A DNA stretch of 64,000 nucleotides from Sialis fuliginosa (GCA_961205875.1 OY540812.1:31133098-31197097); one strand, 5' to 3'. Counted from the first letter of the stretch, positions 33,196 through 44,860 are shown. The notes: a model not told the origin generated them from the sequence alone. Numbers and translations are program-made.

Positions 33196-35132
33196 CCAGT
33201 GAACATTTTATTCCTATAAAGGAAATGTGTCGTTTGCGATGTCGTTGTTAAGTCACACTTCCTTTAATTTGCGTCAAATAACACACAAAATATTGAGTGA
33301 CGTCATAACTCGTAAGCAATTTGACACCAAAAGGGAATTGCGTGCTCTTTTACACAGTCTAGGAATTGCATTCTCACACAAGGCATTGTTACATAAACAG
33401 ATTTTCAGAGTAACACGGAGTAGGAAATGTGTGGAAAAAAATATCGGCACTGTGTCTGTGCCTACCCAGACACAAATAAGTAGTTTTAGAATGCGTAGTG
33501 CGACACACTGTAGGCATTGTGTTCTGAAGTTACTCGGTGATTTTGTGTGTAACGCAAAGTAGAAATTTTACCCGTGATTTGTGTAAACACACACAAGTCA
33601 GCTCCGTGTGGCACAATTAAGAAATGTTTGCTACTATTTTCCTACATTAACACAATGCACTTGGATTGTAACACATAGTAGAAATTGTGTTCGGTGCGAT
33701 TTTCAGTTTGTGTACTAGCACGTATGATAAAAAAAAACAAAGATGTCGTTTAAACGGGTTCGCAATTACAAAACAGCCTCATCATACTACCGAAAAATTA
33801 AACAAATCGATAATAATTTTTGTTCAGCATTACACCACCAACTAAAATAGAAAATAATTTATTAACACACGAAAACAACGGATATCATGTGGTATAAATT
33901 TTAATATGTATCGTTCCTGGAAGAGTTGAGAAATTGGATTCTTTCATTTAAAATTTCTAATCGAGTCGTGAACGACGATTCTAGAACTATTCTTAAGACT
34001 CCTAAATCGGTCAATATTGTACCCATGGGTGTTGGACATTATTGGCATAATGGATTAAATAATTGTTTCATGAATTTGTTTATAAATTTTAAGGAACCGA
34101 CAAAATCTCATTCTTACCGTTACAGAAAAGTAATAAAACATAATTTCAGCTTATTCTTTTTATGATCTCAGAGTTTCCTAAAGAAGGGGGTCTCAGTAAA
34201 GTAGACGCATTTCCTGAAGTGTGTGTGTGATTTAAACTGATTACACACATACGGAATTGCGTCACAAGATTCCTTATTTGTGTTAATAACGACGACAAAT
34301 GGGAATTGTGTGTCGCCGTGAAGGAATTGTGTTACACATTACCCACTTTACGTCTTTTTCCACATTTAAGGCAAAAATAGGGAATTTGGTGTGTTTCGGC
34401 CATATTTTCCATTATTTTTTCTGTTCAGTTTTTTATCTTAAAATAAAAACACAAATTTTGCACAAACTAAATAGAAATTTTATTAATCTTGACCGAATTA
34501 ATTGCAAACCTTACTTATTAAACAATTTTAACCAGTCAAAATTTGATTTGATATTTTAATTTTTTTTTTTAAATCATATTTTTGATGAAAAAAAATATTA
34601 CACATATTTATTTTTGAGGCCCTCGTTACTAAAGTTAATATCTAGGAAAATTGAACGGAAAACATGTCGTGGCAAGAGAAAATTGACTTCGTTAGCGGGA
34701 AAAAGTCAATATAAATGGCATATTATTTCATTACAAAATGCTGATGTATGTTAAGAATAATTTTACAAGGCTAATAATCTGAAAGAAACATTATATATTT
34801 AAAAAGGAATATAATTCCTAAATTGTGTGCAGTAGTCCACCAGATATTTTAAAAATTATTAAGTGGGATTTGTGACAGATATAATTCCGGATCTGAGGCA
34901 GACACAATTGTGCAATTGTGTCGGCAAATCGTTAATAAAAATTGACAGGTGAAGGCACCAGTACTGAAGCAATTCCCAAATTTATCCCTAAATGTGTTGT
35001 GTCACGGTGCTTCACTTCCCACATATTATTGACACACAGAGGTTATAGATTCGACACATGTGTGTACAACTAGACACAGAGATCTCACACAATTACTTAT
35101 TTGTTCCTTGAATGATACCAAATTTTGCTCAC
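33196..35132. mobile_element. TIR element with dense subterminal TGTGT/ACACA motifs
   Basis: Inverted ends CCCAGTGAACATTTTATTCC and (complement of right end) CCCAGTGAGCAAAATTTGGT. Over the first 550 bp and last 900 bp, variants of GGAATTGTGTC or its complement recur at least twenty times in both orientations. Such subterminal arrays are known from EnSpm/CACTA and hAT elements as transposase binding sites. Only a TT on each side could be a target duplication, so I do not assign a superfamily. A protein relic lies at 33905-34145. Confidence 0.65.
33905..34145 (+). pseudogene. relic of an uncharacterised insect transposon-type protein
   Basis: The plus frame reads SFLEELRNWILSFKISNRVV, then SRTILKTPKSVNIV and GHYWHNGLNNCFMNLFINF. 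The pattern (E)LR-W----NI----V--LL ... LP-D-RTLLKTP----I and G-Y-HFGL is one I remember from multicopy insect repeat proteins with no accepted name. Here the linking part between the two blocks is shorter than usual, so it is internally deleted. It sits in the centre of the TIR element at 33196-35132 and may be what remains of that element's own gene. Confidence 0.5.
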
Positions 35133-35139
35133 TGGGTTG

Positions 35140-36668
35140 GGATTTGCGTTGTTTCTAAAGGTTACTATATTTATTTTATGAGTACGCCACTGATAGTAAT
35201 GAGAAAACGTAAGAAAATAAAAGTGTCTCGTTAAAAACAACTTTATCTCTTTATGAAATGGAAAATACCAACGTTCAAATAATTCTTTCGTGTTTTTTTT
35301 GTTTGTTTTATTTTCGTAAAACAGAAAATAGTAATTTACGAAGTGGATTTTTTAACAGTTGTTAAAATATATCTCTTACTTTTGAATACGGTTAAATGTA
35401 AGCTTCTTTTTATAGAAAATTACACTGTAACATAAGATAAAACCCAATATTTATAACTAAGGTGCCACACGGGACGAGACAAGAGGGTGAGTGCATGGAA
35501 GGGATTTTCCAAGTTTATGCTAATCAAAACGATATTTTTGATATTAATATAAATTTATAATATGAAATAACACCTGAAAAGGAATTGATTTTTTATTAAC
35601 TTCACTATGTTAAAAGGAGAATTTTGCACACTTATTATTAGATTTGTAAAATACTCATAAGTACCTATAACAAGCATTACTTTCGGAAGGATATTTAAGT
35701 AAGTTATTGAGTCAGGTAAATCTGCAAAATCTCTTTTTCCATTATTTGTTTTTTTGTATTCTGTGACTTTATAAATATAGGCAGATGTAAACATAAAAAT
35801 GAAGCTCGATTGTATGTTTATCTATTTTTAATGATTTTTGATAAGTGTAACGGGCGTTACACACAATTTATAAAGACAATTTTTACTTCATTGCTTGAAG
35901 TTGTTATATGTTAAGTGATTTTTAAAATAATATGCAGTAATGAAAAAGGTGTCCTTTCTTATTGTTTATTAAAAATAAAAGTTACCAAAGTATTAAAAAA
36001 TATTTTATAACATTATAGGTATTTACATTGTTTACATTTAAATAATTACGACATGTATTGTAAAAATTTTTTAAATCGTTATTTAACTGTTATTTCACTT
36101 ATCCCCATTATTTATATGTTAAAGGGGGTCTTACTGTATATATAGAATACCACACCCTGTATACATAAATTACTTAATACTGTTCAAAATTATATTATAT
36201 ACAGCTATTACCTACACACATTTCTAATACAGAATAAGCCCATTCATGGAACGTGAAATGGCGGCATCAAAAAGCTTTATAATTACCCAACGTTTAATTA
36301 TTTGAGATAATTGCTATTTGAACCTTATTTGTGAATTTTAATTGCTTTCAGAACCAACATTAATTACTGTGTAATTTCTATAAATATTTTATATTTTTAT
36401 TGCGAAAAATATTATTCGTTAATAATTGGTATTCAAGGTTTAGGACAATTGAGGTTTTCAACAAAATTTATTATGTTTGCGAGGTATACAGAATTCAAAT
36501 CGATTCATTCCATTAAAAAAATGTAAAATCTAAAACTGTATATTAAAAAGTGTTGAAGATATTGTACTGTATTGAAAATTAAAATCTTCAAATTAATTAT
36601 TGGATTAAAAACATCTTTAACTAGTATAATACAAAAGAATATTTTGTATGTTTGTTTGTTAAAAATTA
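35140..36668. other. anonymous AT-rich DNA
   Basis: No gene, RNA or paired ends supported. The minus-strand frame at 35555-35794 has no recognisable domain. Confidence 0.45.
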
Positions 36669-36670
36669 TA

Positions 36671-37557
36671 CAGTGTATTCCAAGTTGATTAAGGCGGCTA
36701 TTACACTATCAAATAAATATGTCAAAGATCTTTAACAAAGATTTGATAATATTTCTTTGATAAAATACGAGATTTTGTTTTATTATACTACATGAAATAT
36801 TTGATAATATTTTCTCAATGTTATCTAGGGATATTTTCTTCTTTTTTGGTGCTTTTTGAATATCAGTGCGTGGATGTTAGTCAATTGACGCGATCAAGGT
36901 TTGAATTTACAACCGTGTATTGTGGTTTTTATAATCAATAAGAAGATTATCATATAATACTGAATTTTGTTGATATTCATATATTAATAATTATGTAACT
37001 GTAACTGTCAGTGATAACTTGGTAGGCGCTATTTTGTTTTTGACGTCAAAAAACTTTGATCAAATATAAGAGACTGTCATTAACTATGATCATAGAAACA
37101 TTATGAAGGTAAATATTTTAAAAGTTGACTTATTACACTGTCATATTTCTTTGATCAAAGAAATTTTATCATATTTCTTTGATAGTGTAATAGCCGCTTA
37201 AGACATAGGAAATTTAACATGGGGACAATTAGAAGTGTTGTAGTAACCTTTGGTCAAATTTAACAATGTGTGATTGGCGCATTTTGAAATGCCGCCTCTA
37301 AACTAACTGAAAAATTTTAAATTAATCAACAGTATTTTGTTTTCAACTTTAAAAAGTAAGCATCCTAAATAAAATTATAATAATATTTTTTGGCAGATAT
37401 AAATTTGAAAACAAAATACTAATTACTATTTTATAAAATTTTGTGGCGGTATTTCAAAATGTTAAATTTAAAATATAAATTGTTAAATTTGACCAAAGGT
37501 TACTACAACACTTCTAATTGCCCCCATGTTAAATTTCATTCAACTTGGAACACACTG
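36671..37557. mobile_element. Tc1/mariner-type miniature element hosting another element
   Basis: Flanked by TA (36669-36670, 37558-37559). Ends CAGTGTATTCCAAGTTGA and, on the complement, CAGTGTGTTCCAAGTTGA. After the guest, the inverted ends continue over more than 60 bp: AAATTTAACATGGGGACAAT, TAGAAGTGTTGTAGTAACC and TTTGGTCAAATTTAAC, mirrored at 37483-37544. Without the guest the element is about 380 bp. No coding sequence. Confidence 0.85.
36693..37197. mobile_element. guest TIR element inserted at TTAA
   Basis: TTAA (36689-36692 and 37198-37201) flanks GGCGGCTATTACACTATCAA on the left and, on the complement, GCGGCTATTACACTATCAAA on the right. The subterminal regions are rich in TTTGATCAAAG/ATTTCTTTGAT motifs. 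A TTAA duplication suggests piggyBac-type insertion. A 3-bp TTA or TAA duplication of a PIF/Harbinger element would leave the same pattern. 505 bp, non-coding. Confidence 0.8.
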
Positions 37558-37796
37558 TATACAGGTATCCGCCAGTTTTACAGTTTGAATGGAAATTACG
37601 ATAAATAGAATAGTGTGAGTGGGGAGAGAGTGGTATCAGTCGACACGGAAGTGTTGCGTAATTTTGTAGCAGATATTAAAATGATAACAAAAAACACGCT
37701 TTTTCACAATACCGAATTTTGATTCAGAAAATACGCCTCAACCACAAAAGCGCGGTTCATGGCTACAAATAATCCGCAACACTTTCGCGTCGACTT

Positions 37797-38597
37797 TAGT
37801 AGTTATCGTTGGTAGTCCGTTTTTCAGGTTTTGTAAACCAGTAGTTACCGAGTTAGAGGGGAGAGGGGGGATAAAATAAAATTCTGTTTCGAGGCCCCTG
37901 CAGGCATCTTTTTTGATTTAGAAAATAAAAATAAAAACAAGCTCAAATTCTACTAATTGAGATCTACATTTCGACACCCCACATGCCTTGATATGAAAAT
38001 TAAAATTAAAATTCTATGACGCCCCTCCCTTTTATTCCAAAATTTTAAATGATATTGTTGACTTTAGAATTTTTTGTTGGTAGTCCCACCAAATTTTTTC
38101 AGATTTTTTTGGGTCAGTAGTTACCGAGTTAGAAAGGGGGGGGGGGCAAAATAAAATACTGCTTGGATTACCTGCAGGCACCATTTTTGTCAAATTCTGT
38201 TGATTGAGATCTACATTTTGACATCCCATACGCCTTGATAATCCATTTTTTTAGTTTTTTTTTTATTTGCTTCAAAACCCGCTGCTGGCGCCATTTTTTA
38301 CTTATAAAAAAATAATAAAAAAGGGTCAAATTCCACTGGTTTGGTTATACATTTTGACGTATCACATTGGTATAAAAAATATTTTTTTTGCTTAGCCTTA
38401 GCTCCTTAGTCCCGCTCCTGAAAAAATATTTCTTCAAAAAATTTCTTACTAAAGGGTATCATTTTACATGTTCAGTAAAAATTTCAAGTTTCTAGCTTAT
38501 ATAGTCTACGAGATATTTTGCTTTGAGTGAAAAGGACGGACGGACGGACAGACAACAAAGTAAGATTAATAGGGTTTCTTCGGAATCCTAAAAAAAT
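37797..38597 (+). repeat. tandem block of about 230-bp units with a GGACGGAC tail
   Basis: Two clear units and a third, worn unit. Each has TTGGTAGTCC, CAGTAGTTACCGAGTTAGA, a G-run, CCTGCAGGCA and TGAGATCTACATTT-GACA-CCCA. Unit one is 37797-38040, unit two 38050-38240, and a partial unit follows to about 38370. The tail ends GAAAAGGACGGACGGACGGA then CAGACAAC and GGGTTTCTTCGGAATCCTA, a common insect repeat edge. A single inverted unit lies at 47500-47625. Confidence 0.75.
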
Positions 38598-38989
38598 TAC
38601 CTCAATTGTATACAATTTTATCTACTAAATGCATTAACTTCTGCACGAAATATCTTGTAAAGCAAGCAACTGGAAATAGTAATACTCCTATGGGGTTAGT
38701 TGATTATTTTATATATTAAGACAAAACTTTTGTTTTATAAGAGAAATACCGGCAAACATTATACAGTTTTCACAAGAAAATATCGCTGTAGCACGTACAG
38801 AACTTGTTCCAACTCTAAGTAGAGTTTACCGGAAAAATAAAATCCTTACAAAAGTCCATCTTAACTGGTAGAGTTTTTCTCTCTTTTTAAGGTTGTTACG
38901 TTTTCATAAAATCTAGAAAATAATGTAATATGTATCGGTAATCTTTCTATTTCTTCAGATACATTGGATTCGTTATAATAATATATTTT

Positions 38990-39440
38990 TAGTGGAGATG
39001 AATTTAATATAAAAAAGCTGCCAGGGATGCACTGGGATTTTCTTATACGTAATACTGAGAGTGAATAAAAAAAAAAAAAAGTTGAAGAAAATATTATTAT
39101 CTACAATTTAGGTCTTATTAAATTTTTTTTATAATTATTTCTTCAATTTTTTTTTAATTAATAGAACATAAACTACATTTTCTACAACTTTTATTTATAT
39201 CATTTTTCTATAATTCGCACCGTTTCAAAAATAGTCAAGACTAAATATCCGTTTCCGGTAGTAAGATGCTTTTCTGAGACGAAAATTAATCATAAAAATA
39301 TATAATTTACCTCTCTGCGATTTCTCGTTTTTGAATTACACCGCTTACAGACAAACATGGCGAAAATAGTCAAAATAGATATTTCCTTCAAAATCTGAAA
39401 TTCGAAAAAGATCGGCTTAACAATACTTACTTATACTATT
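38990..39440 (+). repeat. 'ACTTTCTTATAC' repeat family copy
   Basis: GCTGCCAGGGATGCACTGGG then ATTTTCTTATACGTAATACT, CCGTTTCCGGTAGTAAG, GACAAACATGGCGAAAATAG, and an end GATCGGCTTAACAATACTTA. Same order as the copies at 17.9 and 63.2 kb. Confidence 0.7.
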
Positions 39441-39839
39441 AGTCTAAGTCAATTAGATCATGTTATGCAGATTTTTCGCTTCGTTCTCACCGTCACAACT
39501 ACCCTTCATTTTGAGCATCGATTGCGAGGGAAGGTTGGAAATTAGCCGAATAGAACACATAACATTTTTTACGCAGTATTTCATGTAGAATCTTTAATTC
39601 CTGTTATATTTTTTTCTCTGAACAATGATTCGTATGAAAAATGAGAAAAACTATATAGGATAAATTTCACTCCGGCGGTTTTAGGTGAAAGGGGATGTTC
39701 CATCCACGATTTAGGTGGGAACTTTTCGTACCCTTATTCCGAACCCTACAGAGAGTTCGTGAACAAAGTATCAAAACTTTATAATTTTTTTCTTCTATTT
39801 GTCGAATTTTAATCTACTTACTGTGGACTAAATATATCC

Positions 39840-40040
39840 ATACTAATACCTATTATAAATACAAAAGTAACTGTTTGTCTGTCTGTCTGTTTGTAACCTT
39901 TTCACGGCTAAACCGCTTAACCGATCTTGATGAAATTTGACAGGGAGATAGCTTGCATGCTGAGGAAGGACATAGGCTTCATTGATTAGATTAAAAAAAT
40001 ACAAACTCCACGCGGACGAAGTTGCGAGTAATCGTTAGAA
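39840..40040 (+). repeat. dispersed insect repeat, copy D
   Basis: ACTAATACCTATTATAAATA, TGTCTGTCTGTCTG, TTTTCACGGCTAAACCGCTT, ATCTTGATGAAATTTGACAG, GGACATAGGC, and an end CCACGCGGACGAAGTTGCGA. It abuts the outer element of the 40.0-41.7 kb nest. Confidence 0.8.
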
Positions 40041-40103
40041 TAGTATAACACCCCTTACACACTAGTGACATCGCGTCATGGCATGCTATTGTATGCTATA
40101 AAA

Positions 40104-41661
40104 CAGGACTGGCCAACCCGCGGCCCGCGATGCTCTTATGTGCGGCCTGCGGCCACATATGAAGAAATTATGTTTTTATAATGTTTATTTTAAGTATCAG
40201 ATGTATCAGAATGACTGAGGTTGGTTTTAATTTCCCATTGATTTATTTAAAATATTGTTCTATTTATGTGACTTAACTATTCATTTTAATTGATAATTTT
40301 GTTTTATAATATAACAGAAAAATTTAAATTTGAAATATATTTTTGTTAATAAATAAAACCATTATTTATTAGTATTTTAAATACTTGATATATTTTGTTG
40401 TTGATTAAATATTTTTTTTAAATTTACTATGATTGAAAATTTGCTTGTTTTTCCCCCTAGGATTGTATGAGACAAATTGCAACCCTTTATCTGTGATGAG
40501 GCGAAATATTGAGATTTTTTTCACTATTTATTTACTATACAAAATCGTAAATATTTCTATTGCGAGGTAGTGGGTAATTTCTTCTCTAAAACTTCTACAC
40601 TTATGTATGTAGAATTTTTCGCACCAGATCGAATAATATCAATTACTACTCTTCATCTATGGTAGGGGGCGAAATATTGAAGGTCGGCTATATGTATAAA
40701 ATTCTATGAAAAGTAGCTATACATTTTTTACATTTATTATTATATTTAAGAGTTTATTATATTATAAAATTGATTATATAAGTTATCTATTGGCTTTTTA
40801 TTTATGGCATGATTTTATTAGTTTCGGAGATATAAGATTTCAAACTGTGACATATTTTCGTTACATTCGTGTTTCTGAGGTTATTCTATTCAACTTGAAA
40901 AATTGATTACCCGGGAAAAAAATTTGGTTGATCTTCATTTTGGAACAAATCAGATCTTTGTAAATAAATAAACTTGTGTCTACCTTAAATAACAAATACA
41001 CATATACTACCTATATAGAAACCTTGTTTATAATTTAATCAATTTAAAAAAAATTGTACAGAAACGTATTGAATGAAATTTGAGGCCCGTGTATTAAATT
41101 AATAAATAAATTCACAACTCACCCCCTGTCACAGATGAAGGGTTGTAATTGGTATCGTTCGATCCAGCGGGAAAAATACTTCGGGATACTAGGGGCGTGG
41201 GGGGCAAAACAACCTTTTATCAGGAGTCGAGATATTTACGATATTCTATAATGAATACCATAAGTAGCGAAACAGAGAAAAATTCACTTAGTATCCCGAA
41301 GTATTTTTCCCGCTGGATCGAATGAGACAAATCACAACCCTTCATCTGTGACAGGAGGTGTGTTGTGAATTTATTTATTAATTTAATACACGGGCCTCAA
41401 ATATCATTCAATACGTTTCTGTACAATTTTTTTTTAATTGATTAAATTATAAACAAGGTTTCTGTGTATGTGTATTAATTTGTTATTTAAGGTAGACAAA
41501 AGTTTATTTATCTACAAAGATCTGATTTGTTCCAAAATGAAGATCAGCCGAGATCACTTCAGATTTGAAATTTTTTCCCGGGTAGAAAAAAACTGTGCGG
41601 CCTTCGGAAAATTTTAGGTCGTCAATGCGGCCCGCGGTGCAATTTGGGTTGTCCAGGCCTG
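40104..41661. mobile_element. hAT-type element (second level of the nest)
   Basis: Ends CAGGACTGGCCAACCCGCGG then CCCGCG and, on the complement, CAGGCCTGGACAACCCAAAT then TGCACCGCGGGCCGC. The flanking 8-bp duplication CTATAAAA (40096-40103, 41662-41669) is perfect. Typical hAT ends of the CAGG-NTGGSCAAC-CGCGGCCCG kind. 1558 bp long, with no transposase found. The internal segment TGAGACAAAT then CAACCCTT-ATCTGTGA at 40468-40498 is also present inside the guest. Confidence 0.9.
40910..41582. mobile_element. CCCGGG foldback element (innermost of the nest)
   Basis: TA then CCCGGGAAAAAAATTT at the left (TA at 40908-40909) and the complement with TA at the right (41583-41584). The arms are about 290 bp each (40910-41195 and 41290-41582) and keep blocks such as CAGAAACGTATTGAATGA, GAGGCCCGTGTATTAAATTA and CGGGAAAAATACTTCGGGAT. 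A related copy is at 60764-61127. Because parts of its centre also occur outside it in the host hAT, an alternative is that the hAT carried this sequence and it later became inverted. Confidence 0.75.
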
Positions 41662-42086
41662 CTATAAAATGTAATGTAATGTAAAATTAATGTACGCGAT
41701 AGTCGCGCTGCTAGAAGTCGCTAGTGTGTAAGGGGTCTAAGAATGTAAAAAAATGCATTAAAATATCAATATAATTGTTTATTGTAAGCGAGGTGGGTAG
41801 GGTGGATGGAAGTTAAGTTTTAATTTAATATTTAAAATGCTTTTTGTTCTGATTAGATGAAATTTATCAAGACATCAAAGTTTTGCGTGGAGTAATGAAA
41901 ATATTTTAACTGGTGTACATGTAAAGGCTTTTAGCGAAAATGCGAGCTTACGTTATGTCGTGCTTCTTGTTTACTGTTGGAATTTTGACACTTTTTCAAA
42001 AATAGTTTTCACTTATAGAATATAATTCAAAATAAAATATTAGAGGGGGCTATATCATGATATTTATTGGTGTTTCTATGTTTTAA

Positions 42087-42340
42087 CCCTTTCACGACTC
42101 CTGGTACATACATATATGTATTACTACGTTTGTTTTGAAATTTATAATTCTTAAAATATTTTGTATTATATACATATGTAGTTATACAACATTTTTTGAA
42201 GAAAGTTTTTGTACAGGACTGATGGTACATAAAAGTATCCCATTGATGTTTTTTTTCGATATTTTCTAATACAAAAGATAATTTTGTCTTATAAAAACAA
42301 AACAAAAAAGTATTCTCATATAAAAAAATTTCGTGAAAGG
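42087..42340. mobile_element. possible piggyBac-like miniature element
   Basis: TTAA then CCCTTTCACGACTCC at the left; TTTCGTGAAAGG at the right. The right TTAA has decayed to ATTG. A second GATGAAAGGGTTAA end lies at 43958-43970 and is an alternative right boundary. No coding potential beyond an AT-rich minus-strand frame. Confidence 0.5.
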
Positions 42341-42599
42341 ATTGACTAAATAATTATAATTTTATTAATAGTTTTTTTTGTAACTTGAAATAGCAGGATA
42401 TTATAATATTAATAGCTCTCATAAGTGGTGCCAAATACGTTATATCCGAAATATATTTATTATTTTTAAGGGGTAATTTGAAATATTATGAGCTGGTAAA
42501 AATTTAGAATTTCACTTTCACCGCTAAATTATTTAAAAAATGAAATCCGTCAGATCTGCGAGACTTAAGGAATTGGGTATCGTCGAGTTATATCCCAAA

Positions 42600-42776
42600 C
42601 AGTGATTTCTCGCACATTCCAGGTAAGGTACTGGCACCAGTCTTAGCCGCTTTAAGGTATATTATTTTTTTGGGATTGACGGACTTCTTTTTTGTAATTA
42701 TCATGAACTCATGTTACAAATAAAACAAGTACCTCTTTACTAACAAGGGAATATTTTCAAGTTGTATACATATATG
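42600..42776 (-). repeat. one end of the TACTGGCACCAGTCTTGG repeat
   Basis: GGTACTGGCACCAGTCTTAG with AAGGTATATT, TTTTGGGATTGACGGACTTC, GAACTCATGTTAC and AACAAGTACCTCTTTA. These are the blocks of the right end of the element at 45290-46190. The matching other half may be at 44100-44440, with younger elements and unrelated DNA in between. Confidence 0.6.
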
Positions 42777-43354
42777 GGCAAATCCACAGAACGTGGCCGC
42801 ATTAGCTTTAAATTAAAATACTCAAATGCTTCTTCAAAATGTAACATTGAACGCACACTCTTCTATGTCGTCTCAAAATCTTCGTAACAAAGAGAAGAAT
42901 AATTGGTCTCAATTTCAGGAGTGTGCTTCGGATGTTCCAAAAGTTACAGCAAATAAACCAAATAAAAAACGCTGAAATTGCCGTTCGCTGGATAAAACAA
43001 TCGCGCATATGAAATGTAAGAGGTGTGCGCCTTTAAAACTCCGGGAAAAGGTTCATTGTACCAAAAAACATGTCCAGTAAAAATTTCAGATTCATTGGTT
43101 TGAATCTGAGAAAATTGCGGTGGTATGAATTTTTCTTTTTTTAAAAGTTCCATTCTGAAAACGTGAAAATAATTGATTATTCAATGCAAATTGTGCTGCA
43201 GTTTTTATATGAATCAAGCAATCGACTTGTAACTCCATGTTTACATCCACAATAAAGTATACTTTGAGTTCGTGTACTTATGGGTAAGTAATATACATTC
43301 CCACACGCGCACTATTGCCATTCCCCCAAAGCGGCCACGTTCTGTGGATTTGCC
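42777..43354. mobile_element. TIR element with 24-bp perfect ends
   Basis: GGCAAATCCACAGAACGTGG then CCGC at the left, and the exact complement at the right. Flanking 8-mers CATATATG (42769-42776) and TATATATG (43355-43362) match at seven of eight. That fits an 8-bp hAT-like duplication, but the region is TA-rich, so the match is weak evidence. The 578-bp interior holds two minus-strand frames without a recognised domain. Confidence 0.8.
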
Positions 43355-43379
43355 TATATATGTATAGTTAGAGGGGATC

Positions 43380-44090
43380 AGGGGTAGTAAGAAAAAAATT
43401 ATATTAACTGCGGTAAAATGGTTTAAGGGGGTGAAATACTTCTATGAAAATGTGCAAAATATATTTCAATTAACTCTGAAACTAATGAAGATTTAAAAAA
43501 TCTATAATCCAAAAAAAAGTGAAACTGTTTACCCCCAATAAAAGTTTGTATGGGTTATATTGGATGTTTTTAACTTATATAATTTGAAACGCTAATTTCA
43601 CCCACTTCTCATTATTTATTTACTGTTTATTTTCATGACATTCAATTTCTATCACAAAATGTATAAGATTATTTTCAAAATTCAAATGTTAATCAGATTT
43701 GAAACTGGATTGAATTCACAAAAAGTAATTTTTCATCGCAGTAATGCAAGAAACAAACGTACTTAATGACAATTTTTAACCGGCCCTTTTCTAGACTAAC
43801 GCGCTAAGAATCTCTTTGCTGGTTTCTAGAGGTTTTTAAACGTAAGTATCCTTCTAAATTGGTCACTTTTCAACTATAGTGAATACTTTTCTTATCGCTA
43901 ACTTAAAAAAATTATATATATAAAATATATATATTTTCGAAGTATGATAATACGGCGATGAAAGGGTTAAATAAATTTGGTGAAATACCTATGTATTATA
44001 CATTTGAATTAATATTATATAAAACAATTAAAAGTTAATAAAAAAAACTTATGTATTATGTGATATGTGTAATCGACAAAGTAAAAACAG
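43380..44090. other. anonymous AT-rich DNA
   Basis: No gene or paired ends except the single GATGAAAGGGTTAA end near 43960 mentioned with the piggyBac-like candidate. Confidence 0.45.
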
Positions 44091-44099
44091 TAATGAACT

Positions 44100-44440
44100 C
44101 CCAGTGATGGACATTTACTAATGTTTGCAAAATGATAAATACTTCGACAGAAAAGTTATAAAATAAGAATCGTAAAATTTGAAACAATATAAAGCAGATG
44201 CTATGATAGTATTATATAATAATTAATAAATACATTACACTAATAATTACTTTAAATGTCCACCATTTTGACACTCATTGATCGATTGTCATCAAATTAA
44301 GCTATTCAACAGTTAAATATCTATAAATTATGATTTAATAATGACAGTAATCAAATAACCACAAATATTTCTCATTTTGTGCATTTATTAATTAAACAAG
44401 AGTCTAACACTGGGGTATGATCCAAGACTAGTGCCAATAC
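44100..44440 (+). repeat. CCCAGTGATGGACA / CACTGGG repeat family, copy 2
   Basis: CCCAGTGATGGACATTTACT to AACACTGGGGTATG, continuing to CCAAGACTAGTGCCAATAC. Same blocks as 20340-20690 and the complement of 45290-45650. Confidence 0.75.
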
Positions 44441-44860
44441 TTTATCTAAATGTTCTACAGATGAGAGGTTAAAAACTATGTAAATATTTAAATAGAATAA
44501 TTTATTATAAACGAGAAATAATAAACGGGAATTTGATTTTCCTTAACTACAACAATACGATTACATATTTACTGAACGCATAAAATATCGCCCATTTAAA
44601 AAGAACATTATCGCGCGCACTATATTATTTAAAATGAATTCTAGATTAGAAAATATCATGTAATTTGGTGCAAAATCGTGTAATATATTTACAATTTCGC
44701 ACAGAACGCGATCGTAGAGCAGTTGTCTTGCAATTACAACGGGGGCGGCCAACCCCACGAGGAAATAACTCACGTCTCGCCGAAATTACTAGAACCTCGA
44801 GTGTTCTAAACACCACGCCTTCTTAGAGCAAGGGCGGATACATAGAGAATGTACTTATTG

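Larger units (their letters stand above)
40049..41737. mobile_element. PIF/Harbinger-type miniature element (outermost of a three-level nest)
   Basis: Ends CACCCCTTACACACTAGTGA and, on the complement, GACCCCTTACACACTAGCGA. The 3-bp duplication TAA (40046-40048, 41738-41740) is that of PIF/Harbinger elements. Without its guest it would be about 125 bp, with subterminal CGCG motifs (ATCGCGTCATGGCATG; GTACGCGATAGTCGCG). Confidence 0.85.

Noticed and set aside
44561-44773. 70-codon minus-strand frame
   Set aside because: The plus strand here has an equally open arginine-rich stretch. Neither matches a known domain and both lie in a GC-raised repeat-like patch.
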